This document shows, one piece after another, positions 1 to 7,688 of a DNA stretch of 64,000 nucleotides. The stretch spans positions 31,778 to 95,777 of the forward strand of contig JABUFD010000009.1 of assembly GCA_013314735.1 (NCBI GenBank), given 5' to 3'. A model generated the notes under the pieces. The model ran no database searches, had not been told where the DNA came from, and worked only from the letters and a program-made list of their open reading frames with translations. The stretch's first letter is position 1, and each line of letters opens with the position of its first letter. The position numbers were made by a program, and so were the translations under genes. Source of the stretch: Anaerolineae bacterium (GTDB taxonomy: Bacteria; Chloroflexota; Anaerolineae; Anaerolineales; Anaerolineaceae).

Positions 1-252
1 GCCGCCGTGAAAAAAACCGCGAATTTGGGTGGATCGGAGGAAATAAAAATCCGTGGCCATCTGCGCGATCCACGGTTCATAAACACATAACCGCGGATTA
101 CACGAATCTGCACGGATCAAAAGAATATCAGCAAATATCCATGCCCATCCGCGATTATCTGCGCGATCCGCGGTTCACCAATTGATGACCACGGATTACA
201 CGGATTCCTGCGGAGTTATCTTCTTTGCGCAAAGCGTGCTGGTTGCTGAGTT
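1..252. repeat. Intergenic edge with short degenerate repeats
   Basis: No gene is visible here. The stretch holds several degenerate copies of a motif around CGGATTACACG (near 94-104 and 192-203), alternating with CGATCCACGGTT or CGATCCGCGGTT. Another copy lies at about 7604-7620 after the asr operon. These look like dispersed intergenic repeats rather than coding sequence. Confidence 0.5.
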
Positions 253-969
253 TTAGACCGAACCGGTGTGTGCCTGCGCCAGTTGGAGCGCGCGCGGGAA
301 AAGAATGTTGTTCTCTTTGTGGATATGCTGGTGCAGGTCGTTTTCCAGCTGCTGCAGGCCGGTCATCAGGGCGCGGTAGGTATTGCAGGCCCATTCCGGC
401 AGGGCGAAGCCATCACTCAGGCGGCGCAGGTTGTCCAACCCGTCCCCCGCCTGCTGGTGCTCCAGCTCCATCTGGCGGATCGGACCGTTGATGGCGCCTG
501 CCGGGGCGTGCGGTCCGGCTTCCATCTGGCGGATGATCGGGAACAGGATGCGTTCCTCCTTGGCCATGTGCGCCTCAAGTTCCAGCGCCAGTTGCCCCAG
601 GGTTTCCTGCACCTGCTGCAGACGGGCGTCCTTGCTGCCGTGGGCGCGTACCACGCGCGCCGCCACCTCGCCCAGGCGCGGCAATTCGGCGCGCAGGTAG
701 GCATGGTGGGTCTGTTCAATATGGTCCGCCAGTTCCGTCAGCGTAAAGGCGCCGGGGTCCAGCACGGGCTGGCCTGTTGGCGCAGCCGCCGCGGCTTCCA
801 GGCGCTGGATCAGTTCGGCAACATCCATTCGCTGGCTGCGGCAGGCCTGTGCCAGGCTGTTGCTGCCGCCGCAGCAGTAGTCTATCCCGGCATCTTCCAG
901 CACACTCCACAGGGCGGGGTGGCGCACCACCACGCTGGCAACACTATCATCGGGTTGTATTTGAGACAT
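253..969 (-). CDS. ric: RIC/ScdA-type di-iron iron-sulfur cluster repair protein
   Basis: The 238-aa product belongs to the RIC (YtfE/ScdA/DnrN) family, which repairs Fe-S clusters damaged by nitric oxide or oxidants in the cytoplasm. An N-terminal DUF542 (ScdA_N) domain at about residues 8-60 contains the DYCCGG motif (Cys32, Cys33). A hemerythrin-like four-helix domain follows, with the expected di-iron ligands His83, His134 with Glu138/139 (HMAKEE), His171 and His215/Glu219 (HIHKEN). I chose the ATG at 969 because AAGGAG lies just upstream on the minus strand; longer in-frame starts lack a ribosome binding site and would run into the regulatory region. It diverges from the importer/sulfite-reductase operon. 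A CRP/FNR-type palindrome lies between the two, which suggests joint control by nitrosative or anaerobic stress (inference). Confidence 0.9.
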   Translation of the reverse strand: MSQIQPDDSVASVVVRHPALWSVLEDAGIDYCCGGSNSLAQACRSQRMDVAELIQRLEAAAAAPTGQPVLDPGAFTLTELADHIEQTHHAYLRAELPRLGEVAARVVRAHGSKDARLQQVQETLGQLALELEAHMAKEERILFPIIRQMEAGPHAPAGAINGPIRQMELEHQQAGDGLDNLRRLSDGFALPEWACNTYRALMTGLQQLENDLHQHIHKENNILFPRALQLAQAHTGSV

Positions 970-1182
970 ATCACACTCCTTGAACCATCGGGCAAACATC
1001 CTTTGTTTCTGCATCCGGACTGCGCTACAGGACAGCAGCCGCGGGTTCATTTTGATTGTAGGAAGGAGCGGGTGGGCTGTCAATTGCCGCGCAGGGGGAA
1101 TATGACATTTATACCATAAAATAGGTATTTATCACTTAAAATACATAAATCCTCTTGCCGGTTTACGCAAACAATGCTATCA

Positions 1183-1200
1183 TTGTGAAATAAATCACAA
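1183..1200. promoter_or_regulatory. CRP/FNR-superfamily operator, HcpR-like palindrome
   Basis: TTGTGA-N6-TCACAA is a perfect inverted repeat, and the flanking A and T extend it to 20 bp. TGTGA-N6-TCACA is the half-site pattern of CRP, and TTGTGA-N6-TCACAA is the pattern described for HcpR-type regulators of nitrosative stress and sulfur reduction. It lies between the RIC gene and the sulfite reductase operon, about 60-65 bp upstream of the start site inferred from the TACAAT box at 1244-1249. No regulator of this family is encoded in the window. Confidence 0.7.
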
Positions 1201-1243
1201 TCAACGCTGGCACCCACGCCTGTTCCACTGATTTCATTCACGG

Positions 1244-1249
1244 TACAAT
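1244..1249 (+). promoter_or_regulatory. Probable -10 box of the importer/asr operon, near-leaderless
   Basis: TACAAT ends 10 nt before the ATG at 1260 and no Shine-Dalgarno sequence separates them, so the transcript would start within a few bases of the start codon. The same hexamer sits 5-7 nt before four other genes in the window. Confidence 0.5.
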
Positions 1250-1259
1250 CACGGTACAC

Positions 1260-2225
1260 ATGTCCAACAAATTTCCTCTCCCCCATCCTGCTGCCCAAAC
1301 GCGTCCCTTCACCGCCCTCCTGCTGCTGTGGCTGCTCTTTACAGTCGGCTGCGCCGGCGTTCCCCCGGCCCCTGCGGCAGAAACCGTCCTGCTCACGGAT
1401 GCGGCCATGCGCCCGGTGACTGTCCCCTACCAGCCCCACACCGTGGCCGCCCTGGGCGCATCGCTGGCTGAACTCTGGCTCGAAGCCGGCGGTTCGCTGG
1501 CCGGCGTCACCAGTGATGCCTTCGAAGGCCGCACCCTGGCACTGCCGGATACCATCACCGTGGTGGGCACCATCAAAGACCCCGACGCCGACCTGCTGCT
1601 CGCCCTCCAGCCCGACCTGGTGATCCTTTCCCCGGACCTCGCAGGGCACACCCGCCTGGCACCCATTTTTGACCAGGCCGGCATCGCCTACTTCTATGCC
1701 ACCGCCGACAGCTTCCCCGATTACCTCACCGTGCTGGAAGCTTTTACCCGCCTCACCGGCGCGGCAGAAAACTACCAGCTGCACGGCACCGCCCAGCAGG
1801 AAACCATCCAGCAGTTGCTGGAATCCTGCACCCCGCGCATCACTGATCCCCGCGCCCTGGTACTGCGGGCTTTCTCCTCCGGCGTCAGGGTCAAGGCGGA
1901 TGGGATTGTCGCCACGGAAATCCTCGATGATTTCGCGGTGGCCAACATTGCCGCCAGCCGCAGCAGCCTGCTGGAGGAACTCAGCCTCGAGGCGATTGTG
2001 GAGGAAGACCCCGACTACATCTTTGTGGTTACCATGGGCGATGATACCGCTGCCGCCATGCAGGCGCTGGAAGCCTCCTTAACCACCCACCCCGCCTGGC
2101 AGACGCTCTCTGCTGTGCAATCCGGGCAGCTGCATTTTCTCCCCAAAGACCTCTTCCATTACAAGCCCAACGCCCGTTGGATGGAATCGTACCAATACCT
2201 CCATGAAATCATCTGCCAACCCTGA
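1260..2225 (+). CDS. ABC transporter substrate-binding lipoprotein, Fe-siderophore/cobalamin/heme type
   Basis: A 321-aa periplasmic-binding protein of the FepB/BtuF (TroA-like) superfamily. The N-terminus is a lipoprotein signal: a hydrophobic stretch ALLLLWLLFTVG followed by Cys31, so it is likely anchored outside the membrane. The mature part has the expected two-lobed layout with motifs such as LQPDLVILSP and EDPDYIFVVTMG. It is the first gene of a compact operon and overlaps the permease gene by 23 bp. The ligand (iron chelate, heme or corrinoid) cannot be read from sequence. Co-location with siroheme-dependent sulfite reductase makes iron, heme or a tetrapyrrole plausible, as inference only. 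Confidence 0.85.
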   Translation: MSNKFPLPHPAAQTRPFTALLLLWLLFTVGCAGVPPAPAAETVLLTDAAMRPVTVPYQPHTVAALGASLAELWLEAGGSLAGVTSDAFEGRTLALPDTITVVGTIKDPDADLLLALQPDLVILSPDLAGHTRLAPIFDQAGIAYFYATADSFPDYLTVLEAFTRLTGAAENYQLHGTAQQETIQQLLESCTPRITDPRALVLRAFSSGVRVKADGIVATEILDDFAVANIAASRSSLLEELSLEAIVEEDPDYIFVVTMGDDTAAAMQALEASLTTHPAWQTLSAVQSGQLHFLPKDLFHYKPNARWMESYQYLHEIICQP

Positions 2226-3207
2226 ACTCAGCCTGATCGCGGTGCTGCTTGCCGCTGCCATCCTGCTGGCGCTGGCAAGCATGGTGTGCGGGGCATCCAC
2301 CCTGGGCGCACGGGATGCCGTGCAGTGGCTCAGCGGCAGTGCTGATGCCTCCGTTGATGCCATTTTCCGCTACATCCGCCTGCCCCGCACGCTGGCCTGC
2401 CTGCTGGTGGGCAGCGCCCTGGCGGCAGCCGGCCTGCTGCTGCAAACCGCCCTCAACAATCCCCTCGCCAGCCCCGGTGTGATCGGGGTCAACGCGGGGT
2501 CAGGCCTGTTCGTGGTGGCAGCTTCCATCCTGTTCCCGTCTGTCTTCTGGGTGCGCGGGCTGGCGGCGCTGGGCGGGGCGCTGGCGGCGGCGCTGTGGGT
2601 GTATGCCCTGGCACGCCGCGGCGGTGCTTCGCGCGTCACCATCATCCTCGCCGGTGTGGCGATCTCCAGCCTGCTGGCGGCGGGGATGGACGCGATCGTT
2701 ACCCTGTATCCCACCGCGATCATGGACAGAACCGCGTTCTTCATCGGCGGCTTCAGCAGCATCTACAGCGGCGCGCTCCTGGTTGCATTGCCCTTCCTCC
2801 TCGCCGGATTTCTCGGCGCCGCCTTCCTGGCCGGACGGTTGGACCTGCTCCTGTTGGGCGATGAGGTGGCGGCTTCACTTGGACTGCACGTGGAACGCAC
2901 CCGCTTCCTGGCAATCCTGTTTGCCGCCGCACTGGCAGCCGGTGCCGTCAGCATCGCCGGGCTGGTTGGCTTTGTCGGGCTGATCGTGCCGCACATGGTA
3001 CGGCGGCTGACGGGCGGCGCCCTGCGCCGGTCATTGCCAGTGACCATACTGCTGGGCGGGTGCCTGGTGTTGGGCTGTGATCTGCTGGCACGGTTGTTAT
3101 TCGCGCCCTACGAGGTGCCGGCCGGGATCCTGCTTTCCTTGATCGGCGCGCCCTTCTTCCTGTACCTGATCCTCAACCGGAGGAAACACCGCTATGATAC
3201 AGCTTGA
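2203..3207 (+). CDS. FecCD-family ABC permease
   Basis: A 334-aa polytopic membrane protein with about ten hydrophobic helices, typical of FecCD/BtuC permeases. Family signatures include GSALAAAGLLLQTALNNPLA near residues 65-85 and a C-terminal GLVGFVGLIVPHMVRRL segment, which corresponds to the loop that contacts the ATPase. The start overlaps the binding-protein gene, and its end overlaps the ATPase gene by 14 bp, so the three subunits are translationally coupled. A single permease gene implies a homodimeric channel, as in BtuC. Confidence 0.93.
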   Translation: MKSSANPELSLIAVLLAAAILLALASMVCGASTLGARDAVQWLSGSADASVDAIFRYIRLPRTLACLLVGSALAAAGLLLQTALNNPLASPGVIGVNAGSGLFVVAASILFPSVFWVRGLAALGGALAAALWVYALARRGGASRVTIILAGVAISSLLAAGMDAIVTLYPTAIMDRTAFFIGGFSSIYSGALLVALPFLLAGFLGAAFLAGRLDLLLLGDEVAASLGLHVERTRFLAILFAAALAAGAVSIAGLVGFVGLIVPHMVRRLTGGALRRSLPVTILLGGCLVLGCDLLARLLFAPYEVPAGILLSLIGAPFFLYLILNRRKHRYDTA

Positions 3208-3991
3208 CAACCTCCGCGTTGCCTTCGCCGGCCGTGAGGTGCTGGCGCAGGTGACTGCCGTGTTTGCCCCAGGCAGTTTCACCATCATCGTCGGGCCGAA
3301 CGGCGCCGGCAAATCCACCCTGCTTAAGGCCATGGCCGGCATCGTCCCCCTCGCCGGCGGGGCTGTTTTGTATAACGGCCAGCCGCTGCACCGCATGGCG
3401 CGCACCGAACGCGCCCGCCGGGTGGCGTTCCTGCCCCAGACCCGGCCTGTCCCCGAGATGACCGCCCTCGACCTGGTGCGCCATGGGCGCTACCCGCACA
3501 TGGGCTTCTCCAAAACCCTCTCGCCCCGCGACCATAGCGCCGTTGACCACGCCGTTGCCGCGGCTGACCTGGCACCGCTGCTAGGGCGCAGCCTGGCAAC
3601 CCTCTCCGGCGGTGAGCGCCAGCGCGCCTACCTGGCAATGGCCATCGCCCAGGAAACCGAGGTGCTCCTGCTGGATGAACCTTCCACCCACCTCGACCTG
3701 CACTACCAGCTTGAGCTTCAGCACCTCCTCGCGCGGCTGCACACCCAGGGCAAAACCATCATCATGGTTGCCCAGGACCTGCCGCAGGCCTTCACCTTTG
3801 CGCAGCACATCTGCCTGATGCAGCAAGGGCGGATTGTTTGCCACCAACCCCCGCCGGTGGTGCAGCAAAGCGGAACCCTCGAGCAGGTCTTCGGGTTTTC
3901 CCTCCAGCCTGTCCCGGCCGGTGACGGCCTGTTGTACCAATATTCCCTGGCCCCTGCCGATCCGCCGCCCCCGGAGGAGACTGCGTATTGA
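3194..3991 (+). CDS. FecE/BtuD-type ABC transporter ATPase
   Basis: A 265-aa nucleotide-binding subunit. Walker A GPNGAGKST is at residues 34-42, the Q-loop glutamine at 82, the ABC signature LSGGERQR from residue 137, and Walker B VLLLDE at 157-162 followed by the D-loop STHLDLH. It completes the importer encoded by the two preceding genes. AGGAAA upstream inside the permease end can serve as ribosome binding site. The next gene follows after 39 bp on the same strand, so the importer is likely co-transcribed with the channel and asrABC. Confidence 0.95.
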   Translation: MIQLDNLRVAFAGREVLAQVTAVFAPGSFTIIVGPNGAGKSTLLKAMAGIVPLAGGAVLYNGQPLHRMARTERARRVAFLPQTRPVPEMTALDLVRHGRYPHMGFSKTLSPRDHSAVDHAVAAADLAPLLGRSLATLSGGERQRAYLAMAIAQETEVLLLDEPSTHLDLHYQLELQHLLARLHTQGKTIIMVAQDLPQAFTFAQHICLMQQGRIVCHQPPPVVQQSGTLEQVFGFSLQPVPAGDGLLYQYSLAPADPPPPEETAY

Positions 3992-4030
3992 CGGCATCGT
4001 TTTTGATCAGAAAGAGAAGGTGATCAATCC

Positions 4031-4798
4031 ATGTTTCAGGAAGAAGTAACCATGACAGCCCAGGCTGCCGCAAAAAAATCAAAATTCCTCACCAACAACG
4101 CCTGGGGCTATTTTGCAGCCGCGATGCTCGCGGGCATCTACGTCGGCCTCGGCATCCTGCTGATCACCACCATCGGCGGGGTATTGGGCGGCGCGCCCGC
4201 CACCAAAATTGTGATGGGGGCCGCCTTTGGCGTGGCATTAAGCCTGGTGATCTTCGCCGGCGCGGAACTGTTTACCGGCAACAACCTGGTGATGACCGTC
4301 GGGCTGGTGCGGCGCACAGTAACCCTGCGCCAGACGTTGTGGCTGTGGCTGGTGTGTTTCGCCGGCAACTGGGCCGGTTCCATCCTGCTGGCACTGCTGT
4401 TCCTGGCGGGCGGGTTTGGCGCGGGTGCGGTGGGCGAGTTCATCGCGGCCGCTTCCGCCGCAAAGGCGGCTCTGCCCTTCTTCCCGCTCCTGGTCCGCGG
4501 TATACTCTGCAACATCCTGGTCTGCCTAGCGGTGTGGTGCGGCTTCCGCTGTAAAACTGAAAGTGCCAGGCTGGTGATGATCTTCTGGTGCCTGTTTGTG
4601 TTTATCACCGTCGGGATGGAACACAGCATTGCCAACATGTCACTGCTGAGCATCGCCCTTTTCAACCCGCTCACCACGGGCATAACCGCAGGCGGATATT
4701 TGTACAACATCCTGGTGGTCACACTGGGAAATATGGTGGGGGGAATTGTTTTTGTCGCTTTTCCTTATCTGCTGATTTCAAGGCAACAGGAGCATTAA
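4031..4798 (+). CDS. Formate/nitrite transporter family channel, probable hydrosulfide channel
   Basis: A 255-aa polytopic protein of the FNT family with six hydrophobic segments, including the conserved pore-lining stretches around GAELFTGNNLVM and GMEHSIANMSLL. FNT members conduct formate, nitrite or hydrosulfide. Members encoded inside asrABC operons in clostridia act as HS- exporters, and this gene lies directly upstream of asrA with one base between stop and start. Export of the sulfide made by sulfite reductase is therefore the best guess; nitrite uptake is the alternative. A second ATG at 4052 (MTAQAAAKK) is also preceded by AGGAAG and could be the true start. Confidence 0.85.
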   Translation: MFQEEVTMTAQAAAKKSKFLTNNAWGYFAAAMLAGIYVGLGILLITTIGGVLGGAPATKIVMGAAFGVALSLVIFAGAELFTGNNLVMTVGLVRRTVTLRQTLWLWLVCFAGNWAGSILLALLFLAGGFGAGAVGEFIAAASAAKAALPFFPLLVRGILCNILVCLAVWCGFRCKTESARLVMIFWCLFVFITVGMEHSIANMSLLSIALFNPLTTGITAGGYLYNILVVTLGNMVGGIVFVAFPYLLISRQQEH

Positions 4799-4799
4799 T

Positions 4800-5822
4800 A
4801 TGGGATACCGATTGTCTACAGACGCAATGAACCAGGTGCTGGCGGAACTGGGGAAACAATACGCCATTTACGCCCCCAAATGCTACCCGGGCGGCAACAC
4901 CTTTTCGGAGGTGGATTGCATCCGCTACGGCGAGGTGCACACGGTGGAGGAAATTGAAACCGAACGCAAATCAGATTACTCCTTCAAGGAGTTGCTGCTG
5001 CCGTTCTCCGAAACTTTGTTTTTCTTCACCGAAAACACCATCCAGGAAGCCTCCGTGATCGAAAAAGACATGGTCATCTTTCTGCGCAGCTGCGACCTGC
5101 ACGCTGTGCGCCGGCTGGATGAGATCTACCTGCGCAATGGCCTGCCGGATTTTTACTACCAGCGCCTGCGTGAGAAGGTGCAATTTGTCCTGATCGGCTG
5201 CCCGGCCGCGTTCGATTCCTGCTTCTGTGTTGACATGGGAACCAACCGCAGCGACAACTACGATGCCGCCTTCGAGCTGCGCGGTGGACAGGTATACATG
5301 GCCGCCCGCCATCCCCAATGGGAAGCCCTGCTGCGGCAGTACGGCGAGCCTGTCGAGGGTTTCGCGCCTTCCTATGTGACCGAAACCCCCACCCGGGTTT
5401 CCATCCCCGCCGATCTCTCACCGGCGGTGGCAAAATCGACCGTGTGGGATGAATACGACAAACGTTGCATCGGCTGCGGTCGCTGCAATTATGCCTGCCC
5501 CACCTGCACCTGTTTTACCATGCAGGACATCTACTACACCGACAACGCCAAAGCCGGTGAACGGCGCCGCGTGGCGGCATCGTGCATGGTGGATGGCTTC
5601 ACCGACGTCGCCGGCGGCGGCAGTTACCGCAAGAAACACGGGGAACGCATGCGCTTCAAGGTGCTGCACAAGGTGTATGATTTCAAGCAACGCAACGGGT
5701 ACCAGATGTGCGTCGGTTGCGGCCGCTGTGATGATGTCTGCCCGGAATATATATCTTTTTCCGCCATTTTGAACAAACTGGAAGAAGCCATGCAGGAGGT
5801 GCGCGGTGACGGTCAGCAATGA
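4800..5822 (+). CDS. asrA: Anaerobic sulfite reductase subunit A
   Basis: A 340-aa ferredoxin-like electron-transfer subunit of the cytoplasmic AsrABC complex, which reduces sulfite to sulfide. Two C-terminal [4Fe-4S] motifs are visible: CIGCGRCNYACPTC starting at residue 223 and CVGCGRCDDVCP starting at 304. The N-terminal two thirds matches the AsrA/HydB-type domain with further conserved cysteines (Cys98, Cys134, Cys141, Cys143). AGGAG precedes the ATG by 8 nt. The gene overlaps asrB by 17 bp. Confidence 0.95.
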   Translation: MGYRLSTDAMNQVLAELGKQYAIYAPKCYPGGNTFSEVDCIRYGEVHTVEEIETERKSDYSFKELLLPFSETLFFFTENTIQEASVIEKDMVIFLRSCDLHAVRRLDEIYLRNGLPDFYYQRLREKVQFVLIGCPAAFDSCFCVDMGTNRSDNYDAAFELRGGQVYMAARHPQWEALLRQYGEPVEGFAPSYVTETPTRVSIPADLSPAVAKSTVWDEYDKRCIGCGRCNYACPTCTCFTMQDIYYTDNAKAGERRRVAASCMVDGFTDVAGGGSYRKKHGERMRFKVLHKVYDFKQRNGYQMCVGCGRCDDVCPEYISFSAILNKLEEAMQEVRGDGQQ

Positions 5823-6603
5823 GTATCTTTCCCACTGGGCTGAGATTCGGGAAGTCATCCCGCATACCGCCATCGAATATACCTTCCGCATGGCCTACCA
5901 GGGCGCAGTGCAGCCCGGCCAGTTCTTCCAGGTGTCCATCCCCAAATACGGTGAAGCGCCAATCTCGGTCAGCGGCATCGGGGAGGGAACAATTGACCTC
6001 ACCATCCGCCGCGTGGGACGGGTGACCAACGAAGTCTTTGAACGCTATGCCGGAGAACGGCTTTTCCTGCGCGGACCGTACGGCATCGGGTTCGATGTGG
6101 AGCTATACCGCGGCCGCGAAGTGGTGATCGTTGCCGGCGGAACCGGGGTCTCACCGGTGCGCCCGGTGATTGAACATTTTTACTGGCACCCGGAACTCGG
6201 CCGCAAAGTCAGCCTGATCGCCGGCTTCAAATCGCGCGAGGATATCCTCTTCGCCGAAGACTTCACCCGCTGGCAGGAACAGATGGATGTGATCCTGACT
6301 GTTGACAACAACAACGGCGACCCCGATCTGCGCCAGGGACTGGTGACGGAATACATCCCCGCGCTGGCGATCGCAGACCCAGCCCGTGCAGCCGCGATTG
6401 TGGTCGGGCCGCCGGCGATGATGCGTTTTTCGATCCAGGCCCTGCTGCGGCGCGGGATTGCCGAAGAGAATATCTGGGTTTCATACGAACGCAAAATGTG
6501 CTGCGGTATCGGGAAATGCGGGCATTGCAAAATCGATGATGTATATGTGTGCCTCGATGGGCCGGTGTTCAACTACACCCGCGCCAAAGACCTGGCAGAT
6601 TGA
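5806..6603 (+). CDS. asrB: Anaerobic sulfite reductase subunit B, NAD(P)H-binding flavoprotein
   Basis: A 265-aa ferredoxin-NADP reductase-like subunit that takes electrons from NAD(P)H and passes them to AsrA/AsrC. It has an N-terminal FAD-binding barrel (about residues 1-100), a nucleotide-binding domain with VVIVAGGTGVSPVRP, and a C-terminal iron-sulfur motif Cys233-x4-Cys238-x2-Cys241-x7-Cys249. The start is a GTG at 5806 inside the end of asrA, preceded by AGGAGGTG, which supports translational coupling. Confidence 0.95.
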   Translation: MTVSNEYLSHWAEIREVIPHTAIEYTFRMAYQGAVQPGQFFQVSIPKYGEAPISVSGIGEGTIDLTIRRVGRVTNEVFERYAGERLFLRGPYGIGFDVELYRGREVVIVAGGTGVSPVRPVIEHFYWHPELGRKVSLIAGFKSREDILFAEDFTRWQEQMDVILTVDNNNGDPDLRQGLVTEYIPALAIADPARAAAIVVGPPAMMRFSIQALLRRGIAEENIWVSYERKMCCGIGKCGHCKIDDVYVCLDGPVFNYTRAKDLAD

Positions 6604-6621
6604 AAGGACGGATGGGAAAGC

Positions 6622-7584
6622 ATGGATATTAATGTCAAACAAGTACGTAAAAACGCCTTCCGCGTGACCAAAACCCGCGGCATCACGGCTTCCCGCATCC
6701 GCATCCCCGGCGGACACCTCGATGCCGACCTGCTGCCGGTGATCCAGCGTATTGCACAGGAATACGGCGATGGCTCGATCCACCTGACCGTGCGCCAGGG
6801 GGTTGAAATTCCCGGCATCCGCTACGAAGATATGCCGCAGGTCAACCAGCTGCTGCAGCCACTGATCGACCGGATGGGGATCAACCAGGAGGAACCAGGC
6901 ACGGGTTACAGTTCGGCCGGCACGCGCAATATTTCCGCCTGCATCGGGAACCGGGTGTGCCCCTACGGCTGTTACGATACCACCGCCTTCGCCCAGCGGA
7001 TTGAGAAAGCGATTTTCCCCCACGACCTGCACTTCAAAATCGCTCTCACCGGCTGCCCGAACGATTGCGCCAAGGTGCGCCTGCACGATTTTGGCATCAT
7101 CGGCATGACCCTGCCGCAGTATGAGAAAGACCGCTGCGTGGACTGCCGCGCCTGTGTCAAAGCTTGCGCCAAAAAATCGGTGGACGCATTGAGGACTGTC
7201 AACTACAAGGTAGAGCGCAACCATGAAAAATGCATCGGCTGCGGCGAGTGCGTGATCAACTGCCCCACCCGCGCCTGGACCCGCTCGCAGGAGCAGTACT
7301 ACCGGCTGGTGCTGTTTGGCCGTACCGGCAAGCGCAACCCGCGTCTGGCGGTGGACTTCATCAAGTGGGTCGATGAGGAAAGCATCCTCAAGATCATCAA
7401 AAATACCTACGCTTACGTCCAGGCCCACATTGACCCGAATGCCCCCGGCGGCAAGGAACACATCGGCTACATTGTTGACCGCACCGGCGTGCAGGAATAC
7501 CTGAAATGGGCGCTGCAGGACGTGAACCTGCCGGATTGCGCCGAGGTCAGTTCACCGTTGTATTGGAGCGGCCTGCATTACTGA
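6622..7584 (+). CDS. asrC: Anaerobic sulfite reductase subunit C, siroheme catalytic subunit
   Basis: A 320-aa siroheme/[4Fe-4S] subunit carrying the sulfite reduction site. The coupled siroheme-cluster cysteines are Cys107-x5-Cys113 and Cys145-x3-Cys149. Two extra ferredoxin clusters follow (cysteines 172/175/178/182 and 204/207/210/214), as expected for AsrC rather than aSir or DsrA. It closes the operon, 18 bp after asrB. Because the enzyme needs siroheme and many iron-sulfur clusters, the upstream importer and the divergent cluster-repair protein make functional sense together. Confidence 0.95.
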   Translation: MDINVKQVRKNAFRVTKTRGITASRIRIPGGHLDADLLPVIQRIAQEYGDGSIHLTVRQGVEIPGIRYEDMPQVNQLLQPLIDRMGINQEEPGTGYSSAGTRNISACIGNRVCPYGCYDTTAFAQRIEKAIFPHDLHFKIALTGCPNDCAKVRLHDFGIIGMTLPQYEKDRCVDCRACVKACAKKSVDALRTVNYKVERNHEKCIGCGECVINCPTRAWTRSQEQYYRLVLFGRTGKRNPRLAVDFIKWVDEESILKIIKNTYAYVQAHIDPNAPGGKEHIGYIVDRTGVQEYLKWALQDVNLPDCAEVSSPLYWSGLHY

Positions 7585-7640
7585 CCAAACCCGCCGGAAA
7601 CAGTTAACCACGGATTACACGGATTTTCATAGATAGTAAG

Positions 7641-7675
7641 AAAAAAAATCCCCCGGAGCGAAACCCCGGGGGATT
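7641..7675 (-). terminator. Rho-independent terminator of the alpha-mannosidase gene
   Basis: A 10-bp stem (AATCCCCCGG at 7647-7656 pairing with CCGGGGGATT at 7666-7675) is flanked on the left by eight A residues, which become a U-tract on the minus-strand transcript. It lies just past the stop of the leftward gene. The rightward asr operon ends nearby but has no T-tract on its own side. Confidence 0.85.
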
Positions 7676-7688
7676 GGGTGCAAACTGG

